The notes under the pieces were generated by a model, which worked only from the letters and a program-made list of their open reading frames with translations, made no database searches and had not been told where the DNA came from. The position numbers and the translations under genes were made by a program. 64,000 nt of DNA from Corylus avellana (lineage: Eukaryota > Streptophyta > Magnoliopsida > Fagales > Betulaceae), in NCBI RefSeq assembly GCF_901000735.1, contig NC_081548.1, positions 1,302,001 through 1,366,000 on the forward strand, read 5' to 3'. Positions 35,859 through 46,966 of this stretch are shown one piece after another; the stretch's first letter is position 1, and each line of letters begins with the position of its first letter.

Positions 35859-36577
35859 TAAGCTGAAGATGTAATGAGACTTACATGTAGTATTTATTAT
35901 GCACGTGAGAATTATATAATATAAATAAATTAATTGAATATTGGAAATTGAAAATTTATTTGCAAGTGTTGAAAAAATCTGTTGTAGCATAATGGTTCTT
36001 GAATGGCATAGGATTTATTATTATAGAATGTAAATGAAGCCTCTATTGTATTGCATGCGGATGTCAATAAATAAATTGAATATTGAAAGCTGAATTGAAT
36101 CTATTGTTGCACATAAATACTAAATAATCATCTATTGATTGACATGGGATTATTTTTTTTTCTAGGCCTATAATCAAATTGAATAAAAGCACCAAAGTCT
36201 TGTTTTTTTTTGGTCTGTTTCCTTCTCTATCTCTTTAGTGTGTGTAAGCAAATGCGTTTTTCGCCCCATTACCAACCTATTATTGACCTTATGCAAATTG
36301 TACAATCCCTATCTAGGCCGGTTGAATAATTTAGTTAGTTTCCTAATGGTGTGTGTTGGCAACTTTGTTGTCACCTCTATTTGGCCACATGAAAAATACC
36401 AAAATTAAACGGATGGAGATTTTCTGTCATTCTCATATTCAAAGAGAACGGAAAATTACAAAAAAAATGTGAGAGAAACTTCTTTGCCCAAGCAAAAAAC
36501 AAGGCAGCAAGGGCCACATCCCCTTGTGGCCTTGTCCAATAACAAAGAGTAGCGAGAATAGGATGGAATCTCAATTA

Positions 36578-37060
36578 TAGAGGACGTTGATGAACAACTA
36601 AAGATTAAGGTGATTAGTGATCATGCTGGTGATATTATCCATAGTGCTACAAAAAGGATTTTCACACATGATGCTGTTGTAGGTTAGGCTCTAGCTGCTC
36701 TTTTGGCAACTCATGGGGTTGATAATCTTATGCTTAAAAGGGAATGCTATTAACATTATCCTGGTCATCCTGAATCCAAGTATGTTTAGGGATTGGAATT
36801 TGGCTAATGTAGTAGCTGATATTACACTTAATTTGCTTGTTTTTTCTATTTGGAAAGCTGTAAAAATTTGAAGGTGTGCCAATTTTTGTGCACATTCTTT
36901 AGGTAGATGGGCCGCTTCCTACCTTGTGTTTGGAAGTATTCTCAATTGGTCTTCTATTCTTATTTTTATTCGGATCAAGAATGGGAAAGACTCTCCTTTG
37001 TAATCCATTTCCTCATTAAAAATAATAATAATAAAAATATAATAAAAATAAAAATAAGCC
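36578..37060 (+). pseudogene. Degraded RNase H-like retroelement fragment, copy B
   Basis: Counterpart of 21186-21620. It continues past the end of the A/B homology into an A-rich AATAATAATAAAAATAT tail, so this is the fuller version of the element. Confidence 0.6.
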
Positions 37061-37879
37061 TTCTGAAACGCAGACATGTCATTAAAAAAAAAATATTGCC
37101 AGTCAGATTTTCTACCCTTTCCCAGCTTTAAAAAAAAAAAAAAAAAAAAAAAGAATTGCAAGAAATATGTGAAAGAAAATTCCCTACCGGACAATAATTC
37201 AAAGGGTCCGTACAATAATTAATTAATAATGAGGCCATGTTGAAACTAATTATTAAAGCTGCTAAAGGGTAAAAGTTAAAACTATGGTTGTCCTTTGTCC
37301 CGAAAGACAAACGAACATATTGGAATTGTTTGCGAATGGCCCTAGGTTGGTACTGTAGCACATTTTTAAAAATATGTGTTTAATTGGTTTTAGTGAAAAT
37401 ATTTTGTGAAAAAAAGTGAAAAAATATATTTTATATGAAAAAATATAAAAAATTTGTTTTGTAGTGATATTTTTATTTGAATAATAATAATAAAAAATGA
37501 TTGATATGATATAAAAAGTAGAGATGTTGAGATTAATTTTGAGGTGAAAAGATTTTTTTTTTTGAGGATTGAGGGAGGGCATAATACAGTACCAGCCCAG
37601 GCCAACCGCAAACACAGCTACTATGGTCTTGTTTGTTAAGTGACAACACTTTCCCCAAGACCCACACCACTGTTCCTCGACTGAAGGAGTCTGACCATGC
37701 TGCACTTGCACACTTGCAGCATGTGTGTATGGGAGAAGTCAATTGATAGTAAAAGACAAATATGCTCATATGGCAAAATAGAAAACCAATGAAATCTCAT
37801 TTCTTCACGGCACTGTTGGACAAAATAGGAATTATTGACAATGTTAAGTTTGAAACCCATACCTGTCACTCAGAAGCAG

Positions 37880-37932
<53 letters not shown>

Positions 37933-38679
37933 CAGACTGTCTTCGGCGCCCAATCCAATCTATAGTGCCGTGGGTTGGTCTACAATGCCGTGGGGTTTGC
38001 CAAACACCCTCTATGAGGTCGTACATTCATTGTTTTGAAATTTGCATCAAACCGGTCGGTTCAATTGATTAAACATTGAACCCGATATTTTCCATTCTAC
38101 TCTTATTATTATTATCTTTTAGCAAAAATGGTAGAGAAAATCAATTGTAACCGTTTTGTTTGGAAATGACTACAGTAGCATTTACTCATTGCAAGTCGCA
38201 CAAGAAGGACCTAGACAGTAAGAACCGCAACTCAACTCTTATTCGTTCGTCAATGAAATTGGATTGAACTAACAAATTACTCAATTGGAACTCGAATATT
38301 ATAGTTTTTACAGTATTATTATTATTATTTTTAGAAATTTATGTAATACTTTATCTTTTATGAAATATAACGATTACATGATTATTACAGTTATGCTAGT
38401 TAATTTGTAAATGAAATTATGATAAATTTTAAGGGTACCAAATTTTTTGCCAAGAAAACATTACTAAATTGATGTGTAATTCGTTCATTGGTATTAGTTA
38501 CATTTCTCCTAATTAGTAAAAAATTTGGTACCCTTAATATTTCTCTAAAAGTATAAGGTACCCTAGCAGCACTCAAACCAAATAATTGTGATGACTGAAG
38601 ATATCATTAAAACAAAACAAACAAACAAAAAAAAAACGAAACAAAAAAAGAGTGTAGGTGGTGATACATGTATTAATAT
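37061..38679. other. Intergenic DNA upstream of the reductase cluster
   Basis: AT-rich with homopolymer runs (A near 37130, T51 at 37882-37932). Minus-strand frames at 37262-37869 overlap one another and show no recognisable motif. Confidence 0.5.
37882..37932. repeat. 51-base poly-T tract
   Basis: An uninterrupted run of 51 T. It may be the tail of a minus-strand retroposon, but no convincing body or target duplication is seen. Its length in the assembly is unreliable. Confidence 0.9.
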
Positions 38680-38687
38680 TATAAATA
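38680..38687 (+). promoter_or_regulatory. TATA box of reductase gene 1
   Basis: TATAAATA lies 77 bp before the ATG, in ATTATAAATACAGCACAATC, a context shared exactly with gene 2 (42287-42294). Confidence 0.7.
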
Positions 38688-38763
38688 CAGCACAATCTAG
38701 TGGGAGAGGAGAGTGGCAATAAGCAATAGCAAAAGATCTAAAGAAGAGAAGAGGGGAGAAGAA

Positions 38764-38954
38764 ATGGAGAATGAGAAGAGGAAGATAATGATAGTTGGGG
38801 GAACTGGCTACATTGGGAACCACTTGGCCAAGGCCAGCTTGCTGTTGGGCCATCCAACTTATGTGTATGCTCGTCCCATCACCCCACGAACCACTCCTTC
38901 CAAAGTTGAGCTTCGCAAGGAGTTGCAGTCCATGGGAGCTACCTTTGTCCTGGT

Positions 38955-39008
<54 letters not shown>

Positions 39009-40642
39009 AATGTTTTAATGAAACTGCAGGGAGAAGTGGAGGAGCATGAGAAGATTGTGTCGGCACTTCGGGAAGTGGACATAGTTATCTCTGCACTGGC
39101 ATACCCTCAAGTTCTTGACCAACTCAAAATCATTGATGCCATCAAAGTTGCTGGTAATATAAAGGTAACCACTCTCTTCTGTCTAAAAAATGAACATTAA
39201 TTCCCTAGCTAGTAGTCTGTTTTCTTTTGTAATCTCTTTGGATGTTGTTATCAAAATGAACTAAGAAATCTATGAGATATGCCAAAAAAAAACAATTAAT
39301 TAGTCTCTACAGTCAAATTCTGTTAATTGACTTAACAAATTTTGATAGCATGAAACGTTAGATCTAATAAAATTGTGATACTTGTCATATTTAAGTCAGT
39401 TTCACACTAACAGAATCGGTTAAATTAGTTGACAGAATTTGACTGTAAGGACTAAATTATTATTATTTTTTTTGTTGTTGCATATCTTAGATACTTTTGA
39501 ATTCATTTTGATATCACATGGAGCTAGTAGTGGATGTGAATTTGTCTAAACAAGTCCAGTAATCAGTACTCAATGTGAATTAATTTCCTTGAAGCAACCA
39601 TGCATGGAACCCATCAGTTTCTGATAATCTTGAACATTTTGTGTTGAATGGCTTTCCAGAGGTTCCTTCCATCAGATTTTGGGGTTGAAGAGGACAGGAT
39701 AACCCCTTTACCCCCTTTTGAAGCATTCCTAGAAAAAAAGAGGAAGATCAGGAGGATCATAGAAGCTGCTGGGATTCCTTACACATTTGTTTCTGCAAAT
39801 TGCTTTGGTTCATACTTTCTTAATTACTTGCTTCATCCACATGAGAAAGGAGACGACATTGCCGTATATGGAAGTGGTGAAGCAAAGGGTATGTCCATCA
39901 CTATCATTCACTTTAATTTCTCCAAACATATTTAACCTATACACAAATTCATTGTTTTGTTGTTATCTTTAGCGGTGCTAAATTACGAAGAAGATATCGC
40001 TATGTACACAATCAAAGTGGCTACTGATCCTAGAACATGCAACCGCGTTGTCATTTATCGGCCCCCAAAGAACATCTTGTCACAATTGGAGCTAATAACA
40101 CTTTGGCAAAAGAAGACTGGTCGAAGTTTTAATAAGGTCCATGTCCTGGAGGAAGAAATAGTGAAGCTTTCTAGAAGTATGAATCTACCCTTCAATGAGT
40201 TTCTTATCAACAAGTTTATTGTGCATATCCCACAAATATTTTTACCAAGTACTGTTCTCTCGTTTAGTGGTTTCAAAATTTGAATAAATAGTGATTAATT
40301 TCATAACTCAATTAATGAAAACATGATTTTAAATTGTCACTTTTTCAAATGCATTAATCTCAAACGGAACATTTTTACGATTAATTTTTTCTTTTTTTAT
40401 TGATCATCAATCAAATAGTTATTTAATTTGTGAACGTTGTTGCAGCCGTACCACCTCCAAACGACATACCAATATCTATCCTTCACAGTATATTTATCAA
40501 AGGCCAGACAGTATTTGAACTGGGGGAGGAAGACATGGAGGCTTCAAGGCTATATCCAGATTATGAATACACAACCGTCCATCAACTTCTTGATATTTTT
40601 CTTGTTAATCCCCCCAAGCCCGCAGCTGCTGCGTTCGCATGA
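38764..40642 (+). CDS. NmrA/isoflavone reductase-like gene 1 (eugenol/isoeugenol synthase-like)
   Basis: Five exons join to 317 residues: 38764-38952, 39030-39164, 39660-39888, 39973-40176, 40446-40642 (TGA). It is an NADPH-dependent reductase of the PCBER/PLR/isoflavone-reductase superfamily. The Rossmann motif GGTGYIG is at residues 12-18; the catalytic-lysine region is [20 protein letters not shown] with Lys about 135. [16 protein letters not shown] and the C-terminal [15 protein letters not shown] also fit the family. Length matches characterised phenylpropene synthases (about 314-323). The arrangement recalls eugenol/isoeugenol synthases, which reduce coniferyl acetate, but the substrate cannot be told from sequence. 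All introns have GT-AG ends; intron 1 begins with a (TC)n(TA)n microsatellite. The ATG at 38764 is chosen because gene 3 starts at the same codon; no other ATG lies in frame upstream. Confidence 0.9.
38959..39008 (+). repeat. (TC)n(TA)n microsatellite in intron 1, gene 1
   Basis: Compound TC then TA repeat filling much of a 77-bp intron, starting six bases inside the 5' splice site. The same compound repeat occupies the same place in genes 2 and 3. Confidence 0.95.
39235..39525. mobile_element. Mutator-like MITE relative in intron 2 of reductase gene 1
   Basis: The sequence from GTTATCAAAATGAACTAAGA to ATTCATTTTGATATCACATG, with inner GACTGTAAGGACTAAATTAT, aligns with the 15527-15892 MITE and forms a foldback. 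The outermost ends are lost. Confidence 0.65.
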
Positions 40643-41798
40643 AAAAGTTGAATTAATGCTATCTTAAGTGCTGATGAATATTTGGACTGTGTTCACTTTT
40701 ATTTCCTGTTTCTAATTAGTAGAATTACGAACATGTTTTATTTTCTTTAATATTATCAAGATTACAAGATCTAGATGTCATCTAAATGAAGTAAACGTTC
40801 GGCATAAGGCACAATGTAAAAGAGAAATTAAGTTCTATTAATTGAATATTGGAAGTTGTTGTGCACATGGGGGAATTATATAATATTAATGAATTAATTG
40901 AATATTGTTAGTTGAAAGAATCAATTGTAGCAAAATATTTCTTGGGATATAAATTTTCTATAAATGGGAGGAATTTTTTCAATTCATTCTCTAAAAGTGA
41001 CAAATGATCCGTTGAACATATGAATTAAACACATTTTTTTCTTCTTTTTTTTAATCATATTAAAAAAGTATGTAAAAAACACATGCTTTTAAAAAAATAT
41101 GTACTTCTCACATGCTAAGAAATACGTACATGTCACTTTTAAAGACTGACTTAAAGGAAAATTCCTCCCAATCCATTTGTAAGGAATTTTTGTCCCATGA
41201 ACTATTATGCTACAATAGAAATTTTTGTCTATGGTTCTTGAATGACATAGGTTTTATTATGAAGGTGGGAATTTGAGGTGTATTGGTTGGGTTGATTTTG
41301 GGTTGGTTGTGGCCGATTGGTGTAGAGAGAGACAGGGAAAGAATTTTTTTTTTTAAAAAAAAAGGTTCAAAGTGCTAGAATGAACTTTCATATGAGCCCC
41401 CTCCTCGGGAGATTGTGGAGAATAAGGCAATTTTGGAAGGACTTGTTTAGCTTTAGCATGTTTCACATGGTTGTGTTTTGTCCTAAAAGACCAACTTTGT
41501 TTTCACATTGAGTTGTTTGGCTTTTCTCTAAAATTTTAACAGAATTCACAAAATATGCTACTTAACAAACTCTTCGCTCAATGTTAAATTTAAGTTCATG
41601 CTTTTATGCTTTTCAAATACAAAGAGTCAAAAAGTAAAAATTATTTATTTTTTAATGTTCTTTTTCTTTCATACTTCTTTCTTTTTTTTTTGATTTAAAT
41701 GATATTTAAAGTTAAATTTAGAAAAATTTTAAAGAGCTCAACGTGAATACTTTTATAACACCATCTCTAATTTGGAAGTCAACCTCAGCCTCATTGTA
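40643..41798. other. Intergenic DNA between reductase genes 1 and 2
   Basis: AT-rich, no coding region seen. The part from about 41500 (TCAACCTCAGCC) resembles the upstream region of gene 3, pointing to duplicated promoter sequence. Confidence 0.5.
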
Positions 41799-41806
41799 GT
41801 GGGATG

Positions 41807-41984
41807 CAGAGACGGATTTAGAGGAGGACCGGCAGTGGCCCCTAGCCCCCCTCCAAATTACAAGAAAAAAAAAAAAATGAAGCTAAAAAAAAATAATAAT
41901 TTAAGATATTTTTTACCAATTGGTCTCTCTCCAAAATTTGTTTGACTTTGAGTCTCTCCAAATTTAAAATTGGCTGTGTCTCTG
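41807..41984. mobile_element. Short hAT MITE upstream of reductase gene 2
   Basis: The 178-bp element starts CAGAGACGGATTTAGAGGAG and ends GGCTGTGTCTCTG. It is flanked by the perfect 8-bp duplication GTGGGATG (41799-41806 and 41985-41992). The matching upstream region of gene 3 lacks it. Confidence 0.88.
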
Positions 41985-42286
41985 GTGGGATGGATCAAAG
42001 AATAGTGAAAGCTTACTCCCATTTCCCATTTCCCATTTCCAACCACAAACGAAGATAAAATATAAGGTGACATGTGTATGGCAGCAATTGTGTGCCATAA
42101 AGTTTTAACTTTCCAAGTATCAATCAAATGTTTGGTGTAGCAAAGGCTAAAGACCAGTACCCCGCACCCCACGCAGCAGACCGACTTTATATTACACAAA
42201 TAGCAAAGGCTTAAGATATCATTAAAAAAAACAAAAAAACGACAAAAAAAAAAAAGTAGGTGGTGATGGGATGCATGTAATAATAT

Positions 42287-42294
42287 TATAAATA
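42287..42294 (+). promoter_or_regulatory. TATA box of reductase gene 2
   Basis: TATAAATA 83 bp before the ATG, in the same context as gene 1. Confidence 0.65.
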
Positions 42295-42376
42295 CAGCAC
42301 AATCTAAAGGGAGAGGAGAGTGGCAATAGTATTAATAGAAAAAGATCTAATTAAAGAAGAGAAGAGGGGAGAAGTA

Positions 42377-42568
42377 ATGGAGAATGAGAAGAGGAAGATT
42401 TTGATATTTGGGGGAACTGGCTACATTGGGAGCTTCTTGGCCAAGGCAAGCTTGTTGTTGGGCCATCCAACTTTTGTGTATGCTCGTCCCATCACCCCAC
42501 AAACCACTCCTTCCAAAGTTGAGCTCCACAACGAGTTGCAGTCCATGGGAGCTACCTTTGTCCTGGTT

Positions 42569-42617
<49 letters not shown>

Positions 42618-44921
42618 AATGCTTTAGTGAAACTATAGACATATTTTATATGTTATATGTTCATTTGAGACTGCAGGGCGAACTGGAGGAGCATGAGAAG
42701 ATTGTATCAGCAATTCGGGAAGTGGACATAGTTATATCTGCACTGGCATACCCTCAAGTTCTTAACCAACTCAAAATCATAGATGCCATCAAAGTTGCTG
42801 GTAATATAAAGGTAACCAATACTCTCTCTATTAGTCTATTTTGTTTTGTAATCTCTTTGGTTGTTGGTTGTATTAGATTTTATGTTGGCTAATTCAGCGC
42901 CCAAAACAATCTGGTACATGTAAGGTAAAAATTGACAATGCTAAATGTTAAGCTGTTGGATCCTTCATGACCTAAAATTCTTCGTAACTTTGGGGTTCAT
43001 TAATTGGGCTTTCTAGTGAAAGGCAGGACCCATCGATATCCGAGCTCTACAAAATTTACAATTATTTATCGGCTTAAATTTTTAAGATTGGCACCAAACT
43101 GATGTTGAACTCATTTATTGGTACGTGTAGCATTTCTCTTGATTGATTATTTTGATCATCTCCAATGAATTAACTCCACATCAATTTTGTACTTATCGAT
43201 CTCTTGGTAAAAAAGTTGATATCCATAACATTTCTCTATTTATAAAGTTCTTAGGTTTTCAAATAATTGATTGAGGTATCAATAATGTAACTTTTCCACT
43301 CACACTGTCCCTTTTGTTAGAATAAAGATTAAATTATTAAAATCATAATTTCATACTCACTTTTTTATAATTTTTTTTCTTTAAAAAAAAAAATCCTACT
43401 TATTGGGCCACGAGCTGTGATTCAAAGCTCGCCAGGGTGCTATTTATCTTCACCCATTGGGCCACACATGAGAGGAGTACTACTCAGAATAATAACAAAA
43501 TGATTATAAGTTCGCTCATTTCTCATTAGCTTAGCTTTCAAGAAAATTTAATAATTTATTATTTTTAGGATCTAATCCACTAAAAATGGAAATTTAATTC
43601 TATAAACACATAACCTTGAACATTTGGTTTTAATGGCTTCCCAAAGGTTCCTTCCATCAGAATTTGGGGTTGAAGAAGACAGGATTACCGCTTTACCCCC
43701 TTTTGAAGCATTCTTGGATAAAAAGAGAAAGATCAGGAGGGCCATAGAAGCAGCTGGGATTCCTCACACATTCGTTTCTTCAAATTGTTGTGGTTCATAC
43801 TTTCTTAATATCTTGCTTCATCCACATGAGAAAGGAGACGACATTGCTGTATATGGAAGTGGTCAAGCTAAGAGTATACCCATCATCACTATCTTTCACT
43901 TTCTCCATACTTTCAAACTGTACATGAATTCACTATTTTGTGGAAAAAAGTTTTATATATTTCCTTTGTTTAATGTTCTTCAATTCAATCTATTAAATTC
44001 ACAACTTTCTTAAAAACATGAGATTCTAACATGTATTTTTAAAATCTTTGTGAAAATGAATGTAATCTGTCAAGCCTATTAATAAACATACTCGGTTGAA
44101 GGAATTTAAACTTTGTCCTTATTTATGTGCACTAACTTATTTATTTGCAAATTTTGTTGTTATCTTTAGCGGTGGTAAATTATGAAGAGGATATTGCAAT
44201 GTACACAATCAAAGTGGCTAATGACCCTAGAACATGCAACCGTGTTGTCATTTATCGGCCCCCAGAAAACATCTTGTCACAAATGGAGTTGATATCACAT
44301 TGGGAGAAGAAGACTGGTCGAAGTTTCAATAGGGTTCATGTCTCGGAGGAAGAACTAGTGAAGCTTTCTAAGAGTAGGAATCTACACTTAAAAGAGTTTC
44401 GTATTAACAAGTTTATTGTGCATATCCCACAAATATTTTTACCAAGTGTTTGCTTGGTTTAGTAGTTGAAAATGTGATTTTTTTTTTTTTTAAAAAAAAG
44501 AAAACGTTAAGTGTTCGGTAAAATTGTAGTTAAGCTATTAAAATTGTACGTTCTCTTTTTAAAAAAAAAAATAAAAAAAATAAAAAAAATTCCTTAGCTG
44601 CAATTTGAAAACGTGAAAAAATCCATGATTGATCTACTGTACAAAGCTTGTATGTGTTTACTTAATTTCTTCATTTATTGATCAATCAACTACTTACTTA
44701 ATTTGTGAATGTTGTTGCAGCCCTACCCCCTGCAAAGGCCATACCGGTGTCTATCCTTAATTTATAGCATATTTATTAAAGGCCAGATGGTATTTGAACT
44801 GAGGGAGGATGACATGGAGGCTTCAAGGCTATATCCAGATTATGAATACACGGCCATTGATAAACTTCTTGATATTTTTCTTGCTAATCCCCCTAAGCCT
44901 GTACTGGCTGCGTTTGAATGA
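42377..44921 (+). pseudogene. NmrA/isoflavone reductase-like gene 2, broken
   Basis: Exons correspond to those of genes 1 and 3: 42377-42565, 42677-42811, 43645-43873, 44170-44373, 44721-44921. Exons 1 to 4 keep open frames, GGTGYIG and the KKRKIRR lysine region. There are two lesions. The acceptor of intron 2 reads CCCAA|AGG where the paralogues have CAG|AGG, so the AG is lost; the nearest AG, two bases on, would shift the frame. Exon 5 has a 4-bp insertion (AATT) after ATCCTT, giving a TAG at 44765-44767 and removing about the last 50 residues. Past the insertion the old frame is still readable to 44919 ([20 protein letters not shown]), so the damage is recent. The promoter also holds a hAT MITE. 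Sequencing error cannot be excluded for either lesion. Confidence 0.85.
42571..42617 (+). repeat. (TC)n(TA)n microsatellite in intron 1, gene 2
   Basis: Positional counterpart of the gene 1 repeat, immediately inside the 5' splice site. Confidence 0.95.
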
Positions 44922-44995
44922 GCTTTTAGTTTTAAAGGATGAGAAAAGAGAGAACAAAAAAAGCAATAAGTTGTTTTTATTTGTTGTCGTGTTTT

Positions 44996-45913
44996 GAGCC
45001 GTTCATTTAAAATGAAAGATCCGGCTTAGGTGCAGTAGTTGAAAACTACCGCACCATGCGGTAGCCCAAATGGTGCAGTTTTGGGAAGGGGAAAAAATAG
45101 TTTTTAAAAAAAATATAATAAACAATTATTTAAGAATTAAAAAATATAAAAAACTAATAATTAAAAATATTAAAACAATTAAAAAAGTTTTAAAAACTAA
45201 AAACTAGAAAGAATTAAAAATAAAAAAATTAAGGGCAGCCCCTTGGCCATTTAGAAAGAAACTCCAAGAACACCGACGCCATGTCATCTGGGTGATCCTT
45301 CGTCTCTTCATGACGTTCTTGCAGATTCCGTGCATGTTCTTTCTCCATCAGATCCATAAAATCCATGCCTTCAAGGGATATCAGGGAGAGGTGGGAATCA
45401 GAGAAAGAACATGATAGCCTTCACCAGTGCCGGAATCGACGAAGATCCACCCCATGGCCTTTGGGAAACACAGCTCAGAGGCGCCATTTGTGAGTGATAT
45501 ACAAGGATTACGGATTGAAATGAGTGTTGCTGGTGGAGTGAAATACAACGACCTCTTGGTTTTTGGAGTTTTGGGTTTCTTTGAATTTTTCCTTTTGGCT
45601 TCCAATTTTCTGTCACTTTCTCGAGAAAGTTGGAGGAGGATACTGGAAAGGCAAGTTAATAGGTGAGATTATCGGCTGGACCTGCAAAGGATTGAATTTT
45701 TCAAATGGTTTTGGGGTGGCCGGCCACCCCACCCCTTTCATTTTTTTTTTTTCTTTCTCTTCTATATTTTTTAATACTTTTAGTTTTTTAATATTTTTAA
45801 TTTTATTTTACTTTATCTTAAAAAAAAATTATTTGTTTACAGCCCAAAACAACCCCAAATTGGTTCGTTTTCAACTACCGCACACCTAAGCCGAATCCTA
45901 AAATGAATGGCCC
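44996..45913. mobile_element. Terminal-inverted-repeat element with GC-richer interior, possibly gene-capturing
   Basis: The left end (GAGCCGTTCATTT, CCGGCTTAGGTGCAGTAGTT) is inverted at the right (AACTACCGCACACCTAAGCC, AATGAATGGCCC), over about 50 bp. The interior 45231-45720 is clearly less AT-rich than its surroundings and open in several frames (for example 45381-45605 minus), as in transposons that have captured gene fragments. The captured sequence is not recognised and no target duplication is evident. Confidence 0.5.
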
Positions 45914-46503
45914 AAATTAGAGTTATTGCACTTTGTACAATAGTAACAATACCTAAGGGCTAAGGGAGAATACTTGGTAATTAACTACAACTCTAAGCTC
46001 TGTTAACTAGTAAATTTAATTCTAATAAGATTTCTTCTAAAGTCTTTTAGTGTTCTTGTTGGGCTCTAAGATAAAGATTTTGTACTTTATTATGTATGTG
46101 AGACTAAATGTATGGGGTATATTATATATGTACATGAAAGTTATATAATATAAATGATTTAATTGAATATTGGAAGTTGAAAGAATCTTATAGTTAATAC
46201 TGAATAATATTAATGAATAGAAAGCAAAAGATTAAAATTAAGGCAATGAATAATCTTATTATGCTATAGAATCACTCAATCACATTGTCTTTAAAGATTA
46301 ATTTTGTGCCCACCATAGTGTTCAACTTAATGTGATCAGATCTCTTAACACGCCCCACCTATTTTCTGCTTATTTCTTTGTAATTCTCCTTTTTTCCTTT
46401 CTCCTCTTAAAAAAAAAAAAAAAAAAACTTATTTAACAAGTCAAGTGGGGCCCAAACACTATCCCTTTTTCTCTTGGTTTGGTTTTACATGATTTGCCGA
46501 CTT
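45914..46503. other. Intergenic DNA, nothing recognised
   Basis: AT-rich; similar phrases (ATTATATAATATAAAT, TTAATTGAATATTGGAA) recur near 40880 and 20530, so it is repeat-derived. Confidence 0.4.
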
Positions 46504-46925
46504 AGAGCACTAGCAGCATCTTCCCAACCATTTTCCCTCAATTTAGGAAATAAAACTACTTTTTGATTTTCTATTAAAAAAAAAAAAAAAAAAAAAAACA
46601 CTTTACAATAAATTCCCTTATTTTTCCCTATATGAATTAAATACTTTATTTATTTATTTATTATTATTATTTTTTTTTTTTTATCATTGCAACCAATGAG
46701 AGATGCAAGATGTAAGAGAATTGTTGGGACATGTGAATGAGAGATGAGAGAGAATAAGATGTTTTATAATTTAATAATGCATATTGAGTCTACAATGTTT
46801 CCCAATGCATTGGAAAACACTGTAGATGTCATTTGATGTTGGTTAAATTTGGGATTTCTGATGTAGGTTTTTTTTTAAATTTTCCCTAAACGCAAAAAGG
46901 GGAATGGGCTATAGGGAGTCTAGTA
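46504..46925. mobile_element. Divergent MITE of the AGCATTC group
   Basis: The left end AGAGCACTAGCAGCATCTTCCC pairs loosely with the right end GGGAGTCTAGTACTCTTA. The interior shares GAGAGATGAGAGAGAATAAG and the TTCCCTA/TAGGGA pairs with the element at 3969. Ends are approximate. Confidence 0.4.
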
Positions 46926-46966
46926 CTCTTATAGTTTCTATTCCATATTCGTGTTGGACTCCTAAT

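Larger units (their letters stand above)
21721..37010 (+). repeat. Duplicated segment, copy B (15.3 kb)
   Basis: Matches 7754-21620 in order and orientation at roughly 97-99% outside indels. Its first base corresponds to 7754, just beyond the CCR4-like gene, and its last shared base to 21620. Copy-specific insertions are an hAT element (28439-29375), a SINE (30854-30964) and a Mutator-like MITE (34951-35316), plus small indels such as an extra block of about 40 bp near 24258. Bases 21721-23357 hold no gene. Confidence 0.97.

Noticed and set aside
37835..38038. Frames containing long runs of F or K
   Set aside because: Translations of the 51-T tract.
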